Origin: Haliclona indistincta
Lineage: Eukaryota; Porifera; Demospongiae; Haplosclerida; Chalinidae
DNA length: 64,000 bases
Direction of reading: 5' to 3'
NCBI GenBank assembly: GCA_964017065.1
Contig: OZ024784.1
Coordinates: 18,718,905-18,782,904 of the forward strand
Shown here: positions 40,198-51,492 of the stretch, in pieces
Layout of the letters: every line of letters starts with the position of its first letter
How positions within the stretch are numbered: the first letter of the stretch is position 1
Notes under the pieces: generated by a model
The model's input: only the letters and a program-made list of their open reading frames with translations
Database searches by the model: none
What the model was told of the DNA's origin: nothing
Program-made: the position numbers and the translations under genes

Positions 40198-41805
40198 ATG
40201 GCTGGAAAAGTGCCGCTTGCCAAGAAGATAGATGCTCAGCTGGAGTGTGCTATCTGTCAAGATCGCTATACAGACCCCAAGGTTCTCCCTTGCCTTCATT
40301 CCTTCTGCAAAGCGTGTCTGGCTAATCTTATAAAATACACTAAAGCTCAACCCATCGGTAAAGCCGCCCAGCAGCCAAACATCGTGTGTCCTTCTTGTCG
40401 CAATGAAAGCATTGTGCCATCCAATGGCGTGGACGGCTACAACACTAACTTCACGCTCTGTGGCATCGTGGAGGTACTGACCATACACGATGGGGAAGAG
40501 GACAGCACCAGCCAGCCCACGAAAGTGTGTGACAATGGGCTGGACGATAACCCAGCAGTGGTGCGTTGCTACGACTGCCAGTGTTACCTGTGCGAGTCCT
40601 GCCATGTCCAACACGGCAAGGTGAAGGCCACTCGGGCCCACCGCTGCGTGTCGTTGAAGGAGATCAAGGAGGACGTGCGCAAGTTTGAGCAAAAACACTA
40701 CTGTGCCGATCACGAGGGAGAAGAGCTGAAGCTGTACTGCAGGACCTGTCAGGAGGTCATCTGTCGAGACTGCACCATTGTCACTCACAAGCAGCATGAC
40801 TACACCTTCATCAAGGACGTAAGAGAGGAGCTGGTGAAGAAAATGACTGAACTGATCGACAAAGCTAAGACGAAGCATGGTGAATTCGAAGGCCATCAGC
40901 GCCATCTTGGTGAGGTGAAGCAGCTTAGTGAAGAGAATATCTCCAACTGCCAGAACAGAGTCAGTAAATACTTTGATAATTGGATAGAACAGCTTAAAGC
41001 AAAAAAGATGGCTCTAATGACACAGCTTGACGGGGACCTAGGTAATGCATCCAAGCGTCTGGCTGCAGAGCACGATGCTGTCGAGCTAATGTATGGTCAG
41101 ATTGGCAGTGCCATAGAGTTCACTACTCGTCTTCTGGACAGGGGCACACCGAGTGACATAGCCATGATGAACCGACAGACCTGCAAGCAGCTTGACCATG
41201 TTCAAACACTGAATTGGAATCCTGATGGTGTCCGGCCGTGCAAGGTCTCGTTCGTAAGCCATGAGAGCAACCCTCTCAATACTAATGTACGAGGTGGAAT
41301 CAGTAGAGAGGAGATAGTCGTGGAGGGCATTCATCAGCCAAAGCTAGGAGAGAACTCATTCAATATTCGTTTGCTGGGAGAGATTGAAACACAAGCAGTG
41401 GTAGTTAGCATCGAGACAGCTAATGGAGAGCGTCTGGAGAATGCTGTAGTGAAGGAGACTGGTCGTCAACAGTGGACAGCCAGTTACCACATTCCACGAG
41501 ATGGTCGCTATAAGATATCGGTCTCTGTGGACGGTGTGGAAGCCAAGGATGGGCCATTCGAGAGGGTCTGGAAGGAACGCTTGGAGAAAGGTACGAGGGT
41601 ACGCAGAGGACAGGACTGGAAGTGGGGCGATCAGGATGGAGGCATCCATGCCACTGGCGTAGTGATTGGTTGGGCAACTGATGTGGGCGCATCAGACAAC
41701 TGGGTCAAGATCAAGTGGGACAATGGCCGTCAGAACAACTATCGCTGGGGGGCTGAAGGAGCTTTTGATCTTGCCATAGCTAGCGAGCTTTATCCCCCAA
41801 AGTAA
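40198..41805 (+). CDS. TRIM-like RING/B-box/filamin/MIB-HERC2 protein, copy 1
   Basis: An intronless protein of 535 residues and a probable E3 ubiquitin ligase. The RING finger is at about 16-70 ([26 protein letters not shown]). B-box 1 is at about 108-150 (CDNGL..C..C..C..C..H). B-box 2 is at about 165-205 ([20 protein letters not shown]). A coiled coil of about 100 residues follows. The filamin-type immunoglobulin repeat is at about 385-455 (TGRQQWTASYHIPRDGRYKI, SVSVDGVEAKDGPF). The C-terminal MIB/HERC2 domain has TRVRRGQDWKWGDQDGG and NNYRWGAEGAFDL. The first four modules match TRIM45/TRIM71-like proteins. A MIB/HERC2 domain in place of NHL repeats is not a vertebrate TRIM layout that I know. 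Substrate unknown. The start is the first ATG in frame. Confidence 0.85.
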   Translation: MAGKVPLAKKIDAQLECAICQDRYTDPKVLPCLHSFCKACLANLIKYTKAQPIGKAAQQPNIVCPSCRNESIVPSNGVDGYNTNFTLCGIVEVLTIHDGEEDSTSQPTKVCDNGLDDNPAVVRCYDCQCYLCESCHVQHGKVKATRAHRCVSLKEIKEDVRKFEQKHYCADHEGEELKLYCRTCQEVICRDCTIVTHKQHDYTFIKDVREELVKKMTELIDKAKTKHGEFEGHQRHLGEVKQLSEENISNCQNRVSKYFDNWIEQLKAKKMALMTQLDGDLGNASKRLAAEHDAVELMYGQIGSAIEFTTRLLDRGTPSDIAMMNRQTCKQLDHVQTLNWNPDGVRPCKVSFVSHESNPLNTNVRGGISREEIVVEGIHQPKLGENSFNIRLLGEIETQAVVVSIETANGERLENAVVKETGRQQWTASYHIPRDGRYKISVSVDGVEAKDGPFERVWKERLEKGTRVRRGQDWKWGDQDGGIHATGVVIGWATDVGASDNWVKIKWDNGRQNNYRWGAEGAFDLAIASELYPPK

Positions 41806-41953
41806 TGCTGATTTTGTAGCACACTTTCTTAATTTTTTGTAAACCAGCCAGCTATATGTAGTTGGTGAATAGTACAATGTGTTTATGTGTGTGTACCGGT
41901 TGTGCAAACTTTAATTCATTATCGCGGGTCGCCCCCAGATCAAGTTGCGAATC

Positions 41954-43570
41954 ATGTCGAGTGGAAGACGAGATAGCCGCAGACACAGCAGCCAGAGTGA
42001 GACGGCGTTGGCCCAGCGCCTCAATCCTCACGTGATTTGTTTCATCTGTAAACGGCGCTACTCGATCCCCAAGGTTCTTCCATGCCTCCATTCGTTCTGT
42101 CAGCATTGCTTGGAACAGGGGCTCGGCCCTGCTCGCGGCAGCAGCATACTGTGTCCAAAGTGCAACAACAAAAGCGATCTTCCTGTGAACGGCATCGATG
42201 GATACATCACGAACTATCCACTGGGGAACATCGTGGAGGCGCTCAACATCCACGACGCGGAGGAGGAGCTTGCTGGTGCATCCATTTTTTGTGACAATGG
42301 GCTAACCGAGTGCGAGAGAGAAGCCGCTGTAGTGTATTGTACAGATAATGATTGTTGCTGCTACTTGTGTCAGAGCTGCAAGATGCTGCATCAGAGAATG
42401 AAAGCCACCAGGAATCACAAGCTGGTGACTCTGAATGAGGTGCAGAAAGATTTCCGAAAACTTGAGCGCAAGCACCTTTGTGCAGAGCACCATGAAGAAG
42501 AGCTGAAGCTGTACTGCAGGACCTGTCAGGAGGTCATCTGTCGAGACTGCACCATTGTCACTCACAAGCAGCATGACTACACCTTCATCAAGGACGTCAG
42601 AGAGGAGCTGGTACAAGAGATGAAGCGACTTGTTAGCTGTGCAGAAGAGAAAAACAAAGAGTTCCTTCATCACCAGCAGCATCTGAATTGGGCTGAAAAA
42701 AAAAGCAAAGAGAATATTGATAGTTGCAGTGGTGAGGTGCGCAAGTACTTTAAGGAATGGCGTAGGCGCTTAGATGATAGAGAGGAACAGCTTCTTGGTC
42801 AGCTTAAGGGCCAGTATAATATGGTTTCACAACAAGTGGATACAGAGAGATCGACTGTGAATTTGTCCAAAGGTCAGATTACCAGTGCGATAGACTTCAC
42901 TGGAAATCTTCTAAGAGATGGAGCAAAGTACGACATAGCCATGATGAGCAGACAGACTTGCAAGCAGCTCAAACACGTGCAGACGTTTAGCTGGAATCCA
43001 AACAATGTCTCACCTTGCGCCATCTCTTTCATTGACCACAAGGAGTCTCCAGTTGCTGCAGCTCTACACATTACACATCACATCCGACCCGATCAGATTA
43101 TCGTGAAGAGGCTTGGCCATTCAGTGCCTGGGGTCAACAACTTCACTATTGAAGTACTGAAGGAACATGCTGACGAGGCAGCACCAGTAGTTAGGATTGA
43201 ATCTGCTGATGGACTTGAAGTCCCTGTTGTGATCAATAAGAGCGATCATACAATAGATTACTATTGCTGGAACTTCTCTTATGAAATGCCTAATCATGAA
43301 GACACTCGTTACAGGATCTCAATCTGTTTGAATGGAGTGGAGGCCAAGGGTAGCCCGTTTGAGAGATATTGGCTGAAGCAACTGAAGCAAAGAATGAGAG
43401 TGCGTCGAGGTCGGGACTGGATGTACGGGAGCCAGGATGGGGGAATCGGTAAAACTGGGATAGTGATCAACTGCTTAGGTTCCAAGGCTCTTGTGAGATG
43501 GGAGGAGTCTGGACAATCGTATTCATATCGCTGGGGAGAAAACAAATATGATATTGAGATTGCGGAATAA
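41954..43570 (+). CDS. TRIM-like RING/B-box/filamin/MIB-HERC2 protein, copy 2
   Basis: An intronless protein of 538 residues counted from the ATG at 41954; an upstream in-frame codon at 41945 is TTG. The module order is the same as copy 1: RING ([24 protein letters not shown]), B-box 1 with an expanded acidic/Cys loop (YCTDNDCCCYLCQSC), B-box 2 ([20 protein letters not shown]), coiled coil, filamin-like repeat (YRISICLNGVEAKGSPFERY) and MIB/HERC2 (MRVRRGRDWMYGSQDGGIGK, YSYRWGENKYDIEI). The MIB domain is more diverged than in copy 1. It lies 148 bp after copy 1 on the same strand, so tandem duplication is evident. Confidence 0.85.
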   Translation: MSSGRRDSRRHSSQSETALAQRLNPHVICFICKRRYSIPKVLPCLHSFCQHCLEQGLGPARGSSILCPKCNNKSDLPVNGIDGYITNYPLGNIVEALNIHDAEEELAGASIFCDNGLTECEREAAVVYCTDNDCCCYLCQSCKMLHQRMKATRNHKLVTLNEVQKDFRKLERKHLCAEHHEEELKLYCRTCQEVICRDCTIVTHKQHDYTFIKDVREELVQEMKRLVSCAEEKNKEFLHHQQHLNWAEKKSKENIDSCSGEVRKYFKEWRRRLDDREEQLLGQLKGQYNMVSQQVDTERSTVNLSKGQITSAIDFTGNLLRDGAKYDIAMMSRQTCKQLKHVQTFSWNPNNVSPCAISFIDHKESPVAAALHITHHIRPDQIIVKRLGHSVPGVNNFTIEVLKEHADEAAPVVRIESADGLEVPVVINKSDHTIDYYCWNFSYEMPNHEDTRYRISICLNGVEAKGSPFERYWLKQLKQRMRVRRGRDWMYGSQDGGIGKTGIVINCLGSKALVRWEESGQSYSYRWGENKYDIEIAE

Positions 43571-43645
43571 TGACCCCGCTGTTTGTAATTATTTTTAATT
43601 TTTTTTTGTACAGTAATACTGTCCCCGTGTTGAATAATTGAAAAC

Positions 43646-45289
43646 ATGGCTTCCGTGGGGCTCACGAAGCGGTTTAGTGAAGAGCTTACTTGCTCGATAT
43701 GCCTGAATTGGTACAGCGATCCTAAGGTGCTACCCTGTCTACACTCCTTCTGCAAGACGTGTTTATCAGATGTGATACAGCAATATGGCGGTAAGCTGTG
43801 CTAGCTACACCTGTGAATCAGCTGTAGACTCGGCTGTAGATCAGTACTAATCGTGTTTAATGTCACTTTAGGTGCTCGTACTGGTCGAATAGAGTGCCCA
43901 GGGTGTCGCGCAGAGCACGCTCTCCCGCCAGCTGGAGTGGTGGGCTTACCTACTAACTTCATCCTCTGTAATCTAGTCGATGCGCTCAATAATCATGAAA
44001 TGGACCACTCCGGAATCAGTCATGATCAGTTTTGTGAGAGTGGTCTAGACAGCCAACCAGCAGTGGCTAGGTGTGTTGAGTGTCAGGAGTGCTTGTGTGA
44101 GTCGTGTGTTGATGTGCACAAGCGTCTCAAGAAAACCAGAGGTCACAAGATCGTCTCTTTACCTAATACGACAGGCAGCTTCATTCTGGAGCAGAAACGC
44201 TACTGCTCTGCTCACGAGGGAGAAGAGCTGAAGCTGTACTGCAGGACCTGTCAGGAGGTCATCTGTCGAGACTGTGCCATTGTCACTCACAAGCAACATG
44301 ACTACACCTTCATCAAGGACGTAAGAGAGGAGCTCACCAAGAAGATGGAGTCTCTTAGCACTGAGGTAGAAGCCATATCTGGAGCATTCAGAGAGCGAGC
44401 CGAGGCTCTCGAGAAATCCATCTCCTCACTAAATGATGATGGCACTAATGTTGAAACACAAGTTAACACTTTCTTTGACAGGTACATTCAAAAGCTTCAA
44501 GTTCATCGCAATGCTCTTCTGAAGAAGGTGTCAGACAAGAAGTCAGTTGACCTCAAGAAGTTCGATACCATGAAGAAAGATGTTGAACAGACAGTGTCAA
44601 ACATGACTGGAGCTGTGACACTCACCAAGGAAACTCTCTCTAGTACTAGCTCTACTGATCTTGCCCTCATGAGCAAGCACGTCATATCTCGGCTGAGTCG
44701 ACTAGCTAACATGCAAGCTGACAGCAGTGTCATTCCACAACCGACCATGTGGGGCGTGCATCAGAGGAAGGATCCACTCCAATACGAGATCCACACAGCG
44801 ACTGCAGCTGTAGTAACTAATATTGACAAGGAATTCACTCTTGGAAGAAATGTGGTCTACATCAAGCTCGAGGCCCCTTGCCCTGATCCTCGTGTCAAGG
44901 CTAGTGTTTCTCTACCACTGAACGTCCCTTGTAAAGATGTCACCATCACTCGATCTGATACCAACTCCTGGTATATCTCGTTCTTTATCCCTCTGCCTGG
45001 GCAAGTGCGCGTGTCTGTCTCTGTGTGTGGTGTGCAGGCCCAAGGCAGCCCCTTCTTGTTGCAGTGCAGCTCCCTGCTCTCGCCAGGTGCCGTGGTAAGG
45101 AGGGGCCCTCACTGGCAGTCCTCTGACCAGGATGGAGGAGCAAGCAATGTGGGCAGGTTCATTGGGTACCAACCTCATACCAAGAACTGTCGCATTCTAG
45201 TGCTCTGGGATAATCAGACGACATCGTACAGCTATCGCTGGGGAGATAGAGGTGCTTATGACATTGAGCTTGCTCATGTTATTGATTGA
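43646..45289 (+). CDS. TRIM-like RING/B-box/filamin/MIB-HERC2 protein, copy 3
   Basis: Two exons, 43646-43790 and 43872-45289, with an 81-nt intron that splits the RING domain, unlike copies 1 and 2. The first exon gives [20 protein letters not shown] and [15 protein letters not shown]. The second completes the RING (CPGC) and gives B-box 1 ([20 protein letters not shown]), B-box 2 ([20 protein letters not shown]), a coiled coil, the filamin-like repeat ([20 protein letters not shown]) and MIB/HERC2 ([34 protein letters not shown]). Copies 1 and 2 may derive from an intron-loss (retroposed) copy, or this intron may be a gain. Probable E3 ligase; substrate unknown. Confidence 0.85.
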
Positions 45290-45352
45290 CTTTTTTGTTC
45301 ATGTATATTTAAAATTGACAAATGAAGATAAATAATTAGAGGATGGTTGTAT

Positions 45353-48001
45353 TTATGATGCCAGATCTTTTAGTGTAGCAGGAAGAACAGTGTTGAGTGT
45401 TTCAGGAAGAGAGAGGCACAGTACTCCAGTGACAGCTGCTATAGTGCCCATCAGTAACATGTATAGACCTGAGAAATATTGGTCCTAGAGAGGAATAGTA
45501 CATTATAGGTTAGTATCGTTATGCTGTCTCACCAGCAGGATGACCAGAGGAGCTAAGATACCGCCAGCTCGTGCTGCTATGTTCACTACACCAATACCAA
45601 GTGACCTAGGGGTGGGCACAACTATATCACACTCACTACACCAATACCAAGTGACCTAGGGGTGGGCACATCTATATCACACTCACTACACCAATACCAA
45701 GTGACCTAGGGGTGGGCACAACTATATCACACTCACTACACCAATACCAAGTGACCTAGGGGTGGGCACAACTATATCACACTCACTACACCAATACCAA
45801 GTGACCTAGGGGTGGGCACATCTATATCACACTCACTACACCAATACCAAGTGACCTAGGGGTGGGCACAACTATATCACACTCACTACACCAATACCAA
45901 GTGACCTAGGGGTGGGCACAACTATATCACACTCACTACACCAATACCAAGTGACCTAGGGGTGGGCACAACTATATCACACTCACTACACCAATACCAA
46001 GTGACCTAGGGGTGGGCACAACTATATCACACTCACTACACCAATACCAAGTGACCTAGGGGTGGGCACAACTATATCACACTCACTACACCAATACCAA
46101 GTGACCTAGGGGTGGGCACAACTATATTACACTCACTACACCAATACCAAGTGACCTAGGGGTGGGCACAACTATATCACATTCATTCTCATTCACTCAC
46201 TCACACACTCACCCACCCACTCACTCACTCACCGGACTTCAGTGGGAAACAGCTCAGCACTGTACACATACACGACCAAGAAGGCCCCTGCAATAGCGAA
46301 CTTACCCAGTAGAGAGAGTGCTACTAGTATTGCTTCATTGTCATCTATAAGGATGCAACAGTGTCGTGCAATAAACAGATCACATAGCAAGATGAGATCA
46401 GTGGTAGACATTCACCTGAGCTGAACACTTGGACAGCAGCGCAGCACAAGCAAGCTGCTCCGCCTAAGAGAATGAAACCAGAATTGGTCCATCTTCTGCC
46501 TAGTCTGTAGAGAGACATTGAATCAAGAGCAGACAGGGCCGGCTGCTCCACCCACCTCTCAACAACCCAATATGCCGAGAGATTGGATGGTATCTCAACA
46601 AGACCAGACAATGAAAAGCTAAGATAGAGATTACTGCTGAGGTTACCGACGCCAAGAGAGAGAGCATAGTATGCCATACACACTGTGAACCTAACATAGG
46701 ATCATTATAGAGTGTTTCATCAATATTATAGTACTAACCATGCGAACAATGATAGAACAGTACGCTTTCTGATCTCAGGGGAACTGAACAAATCTAGGAC
46801 ACCATGGGACGACGTTGTTTCAGCCGACACAGGAGCCTTCATTTTGAAGTCAAGTGACATCTCAACACCATTCCCCCGAGCAATGGTCCTTAACACATTC
46901 ATAGCCTCCTCTTCTCTCCCCTTCACGAGCAGCCATTGCGGAGATTCAGGAAGATAGCTACAATAATTGAACACCATGCTTGCTAGTGGTCACTTGCTCC
47001 CTCTCCCTCTCTCTCTCTCTCCTCTCTCACGAGTCACGTCTCTCACCGGAACAATACTCCGGCACACAGGAGTAGTAACACTCCTAGCATGGTGAACGGC
47101 CTCCATGATGGTATTAGATAAGCTGAAACAGCAACCAGTGTGAAGCCCACTGCAAACATCATGCCGCCAAATGCTGCCGGCAAACTGCGATACTCCCTTC
47201 CAATCAGCTCCGTCACTAACACATAGTAACACAAATGACAGGCGGAAGCAAAACCAATCACAAATCGACAGAAGAGAAACAATGAGAAAGATGGCACAAC
47301 AGCGCTGGCACCATACGATACTACCAGAGCTACATAGCCAATGAGGAACGCCTTCCTACGACCCATCTGATCTGCTATCCAGCCAAACGCCCAGGAACCA
47401 ATGAGGAATCCGAGAAACAGTGCACTCTGTGTCCAGTTTGGTAGTGACGAACGACTACATATTAAATCCCACTAGAGAAGGTATAGGGACACGAGTACTA
47501 CATGTCGTCGTACAATACACTCACTTCTGAAACAATGGAAGTGAATTCAGTGGAATATTTTGGCACGCATTTACCCGCCTCAAACAGGCGGCAACTCGTC
47601 TCATCAGAGGTGGGCACAGTATCGTCGCGAACACAGTCCCACTGCGGAGTGCGTCCGGCAAACGTGATCACCATCATGAAGTAAGAAGCCACTAGCTGGT
47701 ACACTGCGTACCAGACGAACACTCTCTTCTGGTAGCGACCAAACTGTCCTATCTTGTCGAACACCTCGTCCATGTCCATGGTCGCTATGACCGTGTTGTC
47801 TGCTTCACTAGACAACACTCGTGGTCGCTTCATCACAGGGGCGGGGCATAGTGTGAAATCCACGCCCATTCGTTTGCAATGGCAGCAGGCGGGTAAGTTG
47901 TTGCTGCGTGTGGTAGCGATGGTAGTAGAGTGTGTGTAATGGTGAAACCAGCTGAGCTGACACTGTACTGTTACACATGTTCTCTTCATATCTTCCGCCA
48001 T
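45353..48001 (-). CDS. SLC22: SLC22-type organic ion transporter (MFS)
   Basis: A multi-exon 12-helix major facilitator protein of the plasma membrane. The core N-terminus reads DEVFDKIGQFGRYQKRVFVW, as in SLC22. It is preceded by an atypical stretch of roughly 75 residues, so translation may start at a later Met. A cysteine-bearing extracellular loop follows (SCRLFEAGKCVPKYSTEF). Other segments are MGRRKAFLIGYVALVVSYGA (motif A), RFVIGFASACHLCYYVLVTE, YLPESPQWLLVKGREEEAMN, YVYSAELFPTEVR and SLGIGVVNIAARAGG. The C-terminus reads LPETLNTVLPATLKDL. SLC22 members carry organic cations, anions or carnitine, and the substrate here cannot be told. The intron before the SLGIGV exon is a 12-unit minisatellite. 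Confidence 0.85.
45601..46175. repeat. 50-bp minisatellite copying an SLC22 exon/acceptor junction
   Basis: Exactly 50-bp spacing (GTGACCTAGG at 45601, 45651 ... 46151) gives 12 near-identical units. On the gene sense strand each unit holds CCCCTAG then GTCACTTGGTATTGGTGTA, the real acceptor and start of the exon encoding SLGIGV. In the copies it is followed by GTGAGT, so each resembles an acceptor plus a roughly 19-nt pseudo-exon plus a donor. Confidence 0.9.
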
Positions 48002-48108
48002 CTTGTCCCGATAGACTAGGTTGATGCGCGGCCCGGAGCACGTGTCTTCTTGCCAGTTACCTAGCGCCCTCTACTTGCCGTCCAGCAACTAACAGAGATT
48101 CAGCAGCA
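48002..48108. promoter_or_regulatory. Divergent promoter, SLC22 / PPP4R3, with E-box
   Basis: 107 bp lie between opposed start codons, with CACGTG at 48039-48044. A shared promoter is inferred. Confidence 0.5.
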
Positions 48109-49685
48109 ATGGCGGCTGTGACAGATACAAGGAAGAGAGTGAAGCTATACAGTTTTACTGATAATCTACAATGGGAGGATCTTGGTACGGGCCAGATCAT
48201 GCTGACCTTCATGGAGAGAATGCAAGGCATCGTGGTCATTGTGCGCTCTGAGGAAGATGGTAAGAACCGACCAGACCACGTCATCACCACTCACTCTCTC
48301 TCTCAGGATCAGTTTTACTGGAGTCCAAGGTGATGCCTAACCGCACCTACCAGAAACAAGAGGTGAGGTTGAGTATGACCATTGCTCGTCTCATCTTCCT
48401 CTCCTTAGGAAACACTCATTGTCTGGTCTGAGGATGATTCATGTGATCTTGCTTTGAGCTTTCAGGAGAAACTAGGCTGTGATGAAGTATGGGGCAAAAT
48501 CTGTGAGGTAAGTATCACCTATTTCTTGCACATTCTCTCTCTCACATACTCTCTCACACACACTCTCTCTCTCACACACACTCTCTCTCTTCTCAGATCC
48601 AAGGCAAGGATCCCAGTGTTGACATCACACAAGATATCTCTGAAGATGGCGACATGTCCGACCGTATTGGCAACACGTCCATCTCAATAGAGCTGCCTCC
48701 CTGTGAGCTCAACAAGTTGGACGAGATCTTTGAGAGCATCACAAGCGCCATGTGTGACGCCATCCATCGCGAGGCCTTCGCTCTAGCTATGGAGAGGGAC
48801 AACTATGTCGTCAAGCTACTGGAGCTCTTTCACATGTGTGAAGACCTGGAGAATCTTGACGGCCTTCATCATCTGTATAATATCTTTCGTACAATGTTTC
48901 TTCTCAACAAGCCATCACTACTGACCATCATGTTCCATGATGATAACATCTTATCTGTGGTCGGGTGCCTGGAGTACGAGCCCAACAAGCTCCACCCAGT
49001 GCAGCACAGGAAGTACTTGCGGCAGACATCTCATCATCGTGAGGTTCTTCCGTTCGATAATCCTCAGTTGATGGCTAAGATCCATCAAACCTATCGGGTA
49101 CAGTATATTCAAGATGTTATACTTCCCACTCCATCACTATTTGAAGAGAACATGATGTCGGCATTGAACTCATTCGTGCTCTTCAACAAGACTGAGATAG
49201 TCAATTGTATCCAGGTGGGTGTGGTCAAGAAGTCACAAATACTAGTTGTAGTTATGTTCAGTGTCATCTTCAGATGGAGCAGGTTGCTTGAACCATGTGC
49301 TTGTAATGCATGTCTAAGACACGCACAATCATCATTCCATAGACAGCTTATAGACCATAGGTTATGCTGTAACCACATTTGCTAGGAAGAGATGAACAAT
49401 ATAACCAGCCTGTCCTCACTACAGCTCTTGTGTTTGTTCTATAGAATGATCGGCAGTTCCTCAGTAGTCTGTTTGCTGAGCTCAGCAGTGAATCAACCAC
49501 AGAGGATAGATTCAGGGAACTGGTCAGTCTACATAACAACACTGCTTCATTTTCTGTTTCATTCTAAGGCGTTGTTTTTGAGAGAGCTGTGTTCCTTTGC
49601 ACTGGCACTGGAGCTACAGGATGGAACCAAGTTCTATCAGAGATTGTGCTCATACGGACTAATGCCTGCTCTGGAGCAAATGCTG

Positions 49686-49739
<54 letters not shown>

Positions 49740-49904
49740 AAGTTTGAGTGGGAGAATGTTTCATTGCTGTCCCTAGCTCTATGAGGTGGAGGACATGGTG
49801 GTCATTGCTGTGGACGTGTTGAATCAACTTGCAGACTATAACTCAGCTCTACTTAGAGACCATATTCTGAAACACCAATCAGATAACGTAGATGAGGTTC
49901 GTGT

Positions 49905-49966
<62 letters not shown>

Positions 49967-50833
49967 TGTGTATGTGTGTGTATGTGTGTGTGTGTATGGT
50001 GTGTGTGTGTGTGTGTATGTGTGTGTGTATGTGTGTGGGTGTCACTGATTGTTCCTACAGGATAGTCAATTCTTGAATATTATCATTGGACTGTTAGTGG
50101 ATGCCGAGATCACCAGTAAGCCACACCCATAACTCCTCCTTTCAATCATCATATTCACTCACTCACTAGGTAATGATGTCCAGGTGGTGGGTCTCATTCG
50201 TACATTGATTGATCCGGAGAACATCATGACTGAGACATCCGCTGTGAGTCACTCATCACATTACGAGTTTTCACACACACACACTCTCTCTCTCTCAGCA
50301 AACTGTCGAGAAGACCTTATTTCTGAATTATTTTTACAAGTATTGTATGCATCGGCTGATGGCTCCCATGATGGCACAGACCACAGGAGACAAGATCAGC
50401 AGAGGTACCTTCCTACCGCACTGCTTGCCTCCTAGCTCACACTCTCTCAGACACAGCCCAGAATGCAGTATTATTGGGCCACATACTTGATCTACTGTCA
50501 CTGTGTGTCGAGAGACACTCCCACCACATCAGAAAATACGTCATTGATAAGAACCTACTGGGGCGTGTCCTGGTTCTCATGACCTCCTCACATGGGCACC
50601 TGGCTCTTGGTCAGCAATTCCTATGTTCCATTATCACGTTCCTCTCTTGCTCACATTAGCTGCTTTAAGGTTTTGTCGAAGAATTGTTGGTCTTAAGGAT
50701 GAGTTCTACAATCGATATATTGTCACTAACAACCTGTTCAATCCTATCGTCAAAGCTTTCATGGCTAATGGTCAACGCTACAATCTACTGAACTCAGCTA
50801 TTATTGAACTATTTGAGTTCATCAAATCAGTGA

Positions 50834-50868
<35 letters not shown>

Positions 50869-51127
50869 TAATAAGTTGCCTGTACGATCTTCATTGTCTG
50901 TTTTGTTGTGCATAGGAGAAGCTGTACAGTTTGGTGGTATACACTGTAGAGACCTACATGCATATTCTAGAGACTGTTGAGTACGTTACTACATTTAAGA
51001 GTTTGAAGCTCTTCTATGACCAGAGCAAGGAGCGTGCTAACAAGCCAGCTGACGCCTCAGTGTAAGAATGTCATCCATCACTCTTGTCTTGCAGTTTATC
51101 TCTCTCCCTATCTCTCTCTCTCTCTCT

Positions 51128-51226
<99 letters not shown>

Positions 51227-51233
51227 TCTCTCT

Positions 51234-51275
<42 letters not shown>

Positions 51276-51440
51276 ATCTCTCTCCCTCCCTCTCTCTCTC
51301 TCTCCCTCCCTCTCTCTCTCTCTCTCTCCCTATCTCTCTCTCTCTCTCTCCTATTTCTCTCTCCCTATTTCTCTCTCCCTATTTCTCTCTCCCTATCTCC
51401 CTATCTCTCTCTCTCTCTCCTTCCCTCTCTCTCTCTCTCC

Positions 51441-51492
<52 letters not shown>

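Noticed and set aside
40126..40905. 259-residue minus-strand reading frame
   Set aside because: Antisense to the RING/B-box part of TRIM-like copy 1, with no recognisable domain. The sense product is clear.
41945..41953. Start of TRIM-like copy 2 at 41945
   Set aside because: The codon there is TTG. The first ATG in frame is at 41954.
45601..46175. Regular 50-bp repeats as a CRISPR array
   Set aside because: The units are contiguous with no variable spacers and lie in a eukaryotic intron. It is a minisatellite.
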